DNA from: CAWCDJ01 sp963836015
GTDB taxonomy: Bacteria > Acidobacteriota > Terriglobia > Bryobacterales > Bryobacteraceae
NCBI GenBank assembly: GCA_963836015.1
Contig: CAWIIF010000002.1
Span: 868,001 to 932,000 of the forward strand
Direction: 5' to 3'
Length of the DNA: 64,000 nucleotides
This document shows, one piece after another, positions 61,367 to 64,000 of the stretch. Position 1 is the first letter of the stretch; every line of letters begins with the position of its first letter. The notes beneath the pieces are model-generated. The model worked only from the letters and a program-made list of their open reading frames with translations. It ran no database searches and had not been told where the DNA came from. The position numbers and the translations under genes were made by a program.

Positions 61367-62725
61367 CTACCCCTTCACCGCCCAGCGGACCAGGTCGGCC
61401 ATGCGGGGAGGCTTGCCCTGCATCAGGATTCCCACGCGGAAGATGCGGGACGCGGACCATACGGCGGCCAGGGTGAAGGCCAACACGCCGGCCAGGCCGA
61501 CCCAGGGCTGCCAGGCGGGAACGCCGTTAGGGAGCGCCTGCCGCAGCAGCATCAGAATCGGCGTGAAGGGCGGGATCAGCGACAATACCGTCGCGACCAG
61601 GCCGTTCGGCTGCCGCAGCACCGTCACCAGCGTGAACATCGGGATCAGGCAGGGAGCCAGCAGCACGATCGCCAGGTTCTGGGCGTCCTGCGGAGTGCTG
61701 CAGGCGGCGCCCAGCGCGGCGGCGAACGCGCAGAGCATGGTGACGTCGGCCAGCAGGTAGACGTAGAACCAGGGGATGATGGTGACCGGCAGCATGCCCG
61801 AGAGGCCCATGGCATTCACCACCAGGATGCCGCCCACCACGTAGAACAACGAACTGGTCACCGAAACGGCCACGGCGCCGAGCACCTTGCCGGTCATCAG
61901 CTCGAAGGGGGAGACGGCGCCGAGCAGCATCTCGATGATCCGCTGGCTTTTGTCCTGCGTCACGTTCTGCAGCATGGGGGCCGAGCCGACCATGACGATC
62001 ATGGCCAGGATGATGGCGACGGAGAACGGAACGAAGAAGCTCTCGAGCTCGCCGCGCTTGCGCGCTTCCTGAATGCGGCCGGTGGCCGGGTCGCGCTCCA
62101 CCAGGCCGAGCCGCGTGATGGGCACCGAAACGGTCAGGCCTTCCAGGTGGCTCACGTCGATGCCGAGCTCGGCAAGGCGCGCGCTGCGCACCGCGTCGTT
62201 CACCGGGCCGTTCAGCCAGTTGCGCAGCTCGTCGATGCCCCCGGTGTTGGTGTAGTAGGAGACGCCGGCCGCGGGGTCGTCGTTTTCCTCCTTGCCGGTT
62301 TTCGCGTCGGCCGCGGGTTTGGGCGGGTGCACGGCCTGCGCTCCGAATGCGACGATGGCAGCGAGCTCGCGCCGCCGCACACGGTCGGAAAGCGCCAGCA
62401 ACTGCTCGCTTGGGTTGGCCGAGGAGAGCGGCACCACCTCGAACGTGTAGCGGGGGCCGACCTGCTGCCCGGTCTTCTTGTCGAACAGCTCCTTCCGGTT
62501 CTTCTCGGCGGCAGCGCGGACCAGCGCGCTGCCGACCACGCCGGTATGGTCGATGACGGCGATGCGGCGCTCGGCGGTATCGGGCTTGCCCTTGATGAAC
62601 GACATCCCGATGGATCCGCCCCCGAACAGAATGGGGGCGACGATCAGGCCGAACAGGAACGCCTTGGTGCGGACGGTGGCGATGTAGTCGCGCCGTGCGA
62701 TGGTGAGGATTCTATGCGCTCGCAA
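61367..62725 (-). CDS. ABC-2-type transporter permease (NatB/YhaP-like)
   Basis: This 452-residue protein has an N-terminal helix (RDYIATVRTKAFLFGLIVAP), a large extracytoplasmic domain (about 45-230) and a C-terminal block of five helices with the conserved phrase VTQDKSQRIIEMLLGAVSPFELMTGKVLGA. This is the NatB layout of sodium or small-molecule exporters and of ABC-2 exporters generally. It overlaps the ATPase gene by 14 bases. Confidence 0.9.
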   Translation of the reverse strand: MRAHRILTIARRDYIATVRTKAFLFGLIVAPILFGGGSIGMSFIKGKPDTAERRIAVIDHTGVVGSALVRAAAEKNRKELFDKKTGQQVGPRYTFEVVPLSSANPSEQLLALSDRVRRRELAAIVAFGAQAVHPPKPAADAKTGKEENDDPAAGVSYYTNTGGIDELRNWLNGPVNDAVRSARLAELGIDVSHLEGLTVSVPITRLGLVERDPATGRIQEARKRGELESFFVPFSVAIILAMIVMVGSAPMLQNVTQDKSQRIIEMLLGAVSPFELMTGKVLGAVAVSVTSSLFYVVGGILVVNAMGLSGMLPVTIIPWFYVYLLADVTMLCAFAAALGAACSTPQDAQNLAIVLLAPCLIPMFTLVTVLRQPNGLVATVLSLIPPFTPILMLLRQALPNGVPAWQPWVGLAGVLAFTLAAVWSASRIFRVGILMQGKPPRMADLVRWAVKG

Positions 62726-63629
62726 CTTCCGCCTCCTCGGCCGTGGGGCCGGCGATTCGAACGAAAATATCGTGCAGGGAAGGCCTCACGACGGAGAAGC
62801 TGGAAACGCGCGTGCGCGCGATCAACGCCCGCAGCAGCTCCTGCGGGTCGGCGCCGCGGGCGATGCGGATTTCCTGGACCTGGCCGAGATCGCGAAGCTG
62901 CTCGACGCCGGGCAGCCCCTGAACGGCCGCGCCGCCGCCCTCGGCCGAGACGCGGATGGTGTCCTCGCCATACTGGTCCTGAATGGAAGCGATGGTGCCG
63001 TCGAGAACCTTCCTGCCGCGGAAGATCATGCAGATGTAATCGCACATGGTCTCGGCGAGGTTCATATCGTGGGTGCTGAGGATGACGGTCACGCCGCCGC
63101 GGCGAAGGTCCAGCAGGGCCGCGCGGATGAGGTCGGCACTGACGGGATCGAGGCCGCTGAAGGGCTCGTCGAGAATCAGCAGCTGGGGCTCGGGGATTAC
63201 GGTGGCGATGAACTGGACTTTCTGGCTCATGCCCTTGCTGAGTGTTTCGACCTTGCGGGACGCCCACTTCGCGAGGTCGAGCTTCTCCAGCCAGTGCTGC
63301 ACTTCGGCCGCGACGTTCCGGCCGGACCGCAGCTCGCCGTAAAATTCGAGCAGCGACTTGACGCTCATCTTCTGATAGAGGCCGCGCTCCTCGGGCAGGT
63401 AGCCGATGAGGTCGGGGCAGGCGCCGGGAGCGCGGCCGCCGAGCAGGCGGATCCGGCCGCGGTCGGGATAGAAGATATTCACGATCATGCGCATCGTGGT
63501 GGTCTTTCCCGATCCGTTGGGGCCGATGAAGCCGTATACGGAACCCTGTGGAACGGCGAGCGAGAGGTCGTCCACGGCGGTGACGCTCCCGAAGGTTTTC
63601 GTGACGTTCGCGATCTCTACGGCCTGCAC
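62712..63629 (-). CDS. ABC transporter ATP-binding protein (NatA-like)
   Basis: From GTG 63629 the protein is 305 residues; ATG 63662 is the alternative. The nucleotide-binding domain has Walker A GPNGSGKTTT, the ABC signature LSKGMSQKVQ, Walker B LLILDEPFSGLD and the switch His in ILSTHDMNLAE. The C-terminal roughly 80 residues form the extra domain typical of NatA/CcmA-like ATPases that pair with ABC-2 permeases. It is the first gene of the exporter operon; the substrate is unknown. Confidence 0.93.
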   Translation of the reverse strand: MQAVEIANVTKTFGSVTAVDDLSLAVPQGSVYGFIGPNGSGKTTTMRMIVNIFYPDRGRIRLLGGRAPGACPDLIGYLPEERGLYQKMSVKSLLEFYGELRSGRNVAAEVQHWLEKLDLAKWASRKVETLSKGMSQKVQFIATVIPEPQLLILDEPFSGLDPVSADLIRAALLDLRRGGVTVILSTHDMNLAETMCDYICMIFRGRKVLDGTIASIQDQYGEDTIRVSAEGGGAAVQGLPGVEQLRDLGQVQEIRIARGADPQELLRALIARTRVSSFSVVRPSLHDIFVRIAGPTAEEAEVASA

Positions 63630-63726
63630 TCGGACGAATCTTAGCAGATGGCGGTAGCCCATGAGCGGGAGGCGGGACCTCCTGTTAATCTGGATGTCTG
63701 GATTCAGACTCAAGCGAGGAAACCGA

Positions 63727-64000
63727 ATGCAAGTAGTGGCCGGAGTGGACCTGGGCGGAACCGCCATCAACTATACGCTGCTCAACGAAAGGGAGAAGTT
63801 TCTGATCGAGGGTCTGTGCGAGCATCCCGCGCGATCCAAAGAGGGGCCGGACGTTTGCCTCCGGCAGATCGAGGAAGGACTGAAGCTGGCCGTGGCGGGG
63901 GTGGGGGTCGCGCTGTCGGACGTCGTGGCCGTCGGGCTGGACACGCCCGGTCCGGCGAGTGCCGCGGGCGTGCTGAGCGCGCGCGGCTCGACGAATTTCG
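63727..64000 (+). CDS. ROK-family sugar kinase, N-terminal part (runs off window)
   Basis: The 91 residues present start with the phosphate-binding motif of ROK kinases, VAGVDLGGTAINYTLLNE, followed by IEEGLKLAVAGVGVALSDVV and VGLDTPGPASAAGVL, the place where glucokinases have GIGxPGxVD. The rest lies beyond 64000. It is divergent from the ABC transporter. Probably a glucokinase-type enzyme. Confidence 0.85.
   Translation, partial: MQVVAGVDLGGTAINYTLLNEREKFLIEGLCEHPARSKEGPDVCLRQIEEGLKLAVAGVGVALSDVVAVGLDTPGPASAAGVLSARGSTNF

Overview
The window looks like a chromosomal segment of a soil acidobacterium of the Solibacter/Bryobacter type. This is inferred from gene content: large TonB-receptor-like proteins with an N-terminal carboxypeptidase-regulatory-like domain, an MacB/FtsX permease of the acidobacterial duplicated type, a winged-helix regulator fused to PD40/TolB repeats, an ECF sigma/anti-sigma/DUF4097 operon, many Tat-exported enzymes, and high G+C throughout. 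Assignment from sequence alone is not proof. There are no rRNA genes and one tRNA (Val-GAC). There is no CRISPR array and no prophage.

Layout. 1-1000: two-component pair (sensor kinase cut by the window edge). 1054-4115: frameshifted TonB-type receptor and a PepSY-like secreted protein. 4152-7206 (minus): ECF sigma factor, zinc-finger anti-sigma with a C-terminal repeat domain, and two DUF4097 exported proteins. 7439-14631: beta-barrel-like exported protein, an rRNA pseudouridine synthase, then a plus-strand run of a HutI-like amidohydrolase and a DapA-like protein (both lacking expected active-site residues), an exported alpha/beta hydrolase, a PLP decarboxylase and a stand-alone GntR-type HTH. 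14648-17361: a tight HAD / deoxyhypusine-synthase-like / PfkB cluster. 17485-24295: miscellaneous genes including a MarR-isoprenylcysteine methyltransferase pair with a clear operator, a receptor remnant, and dispersed palindromes. 24556-27390 (minus): LysM/peptidoglycan-binding protein, a companion protein and a phospholipase D, resembling a secreted-effector cassette. 27710-34308: small exported and membrane proteins, DUF3300, CBS and an exported sugar-isomerase-like protein. 34390-38748: split transketolase, NarL-type kinase/regulator pair and an amidohydrolase. 38785-46806: class V aminotransferase, di-haem cytochrome c, DinB, gamma-glutamyltransferase, DUF72, tRNA-Val, RraA-like and PIG-L-like exported proteins. 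46960-49771: large permease and a YciI/DGPF protein. 50049-60482: two paralogous Tat-exported proteins of unrecognised function around a TonB-type receptor, an IS110/IS1111-family element inserted between the receptor and one paralog, and a divergent wHTH-PD40 regulator. 60517-64000: small membrane proteins, an ABC-2 exporter pair and the start of a ROK kinase.

Six otherwise well-conserved genes (near 2434, 16809, 40083, 41040, 49390 and 61324) are each broken by one apparent single-base indel, and each is restored exactly by removing or adding one base. I read this mainly as assembly or sequencing error rather than gene decay. The places most worth a second look are the IS element with its long structured 3' non-coding arm (a candidate bridge RNA), the exported paralog/TonB locus it splits, the HAD/DHS-like/kinase cluster, the phospholipase D cassette, and the two adjacent enzyme homologs with lost catalytic residues.
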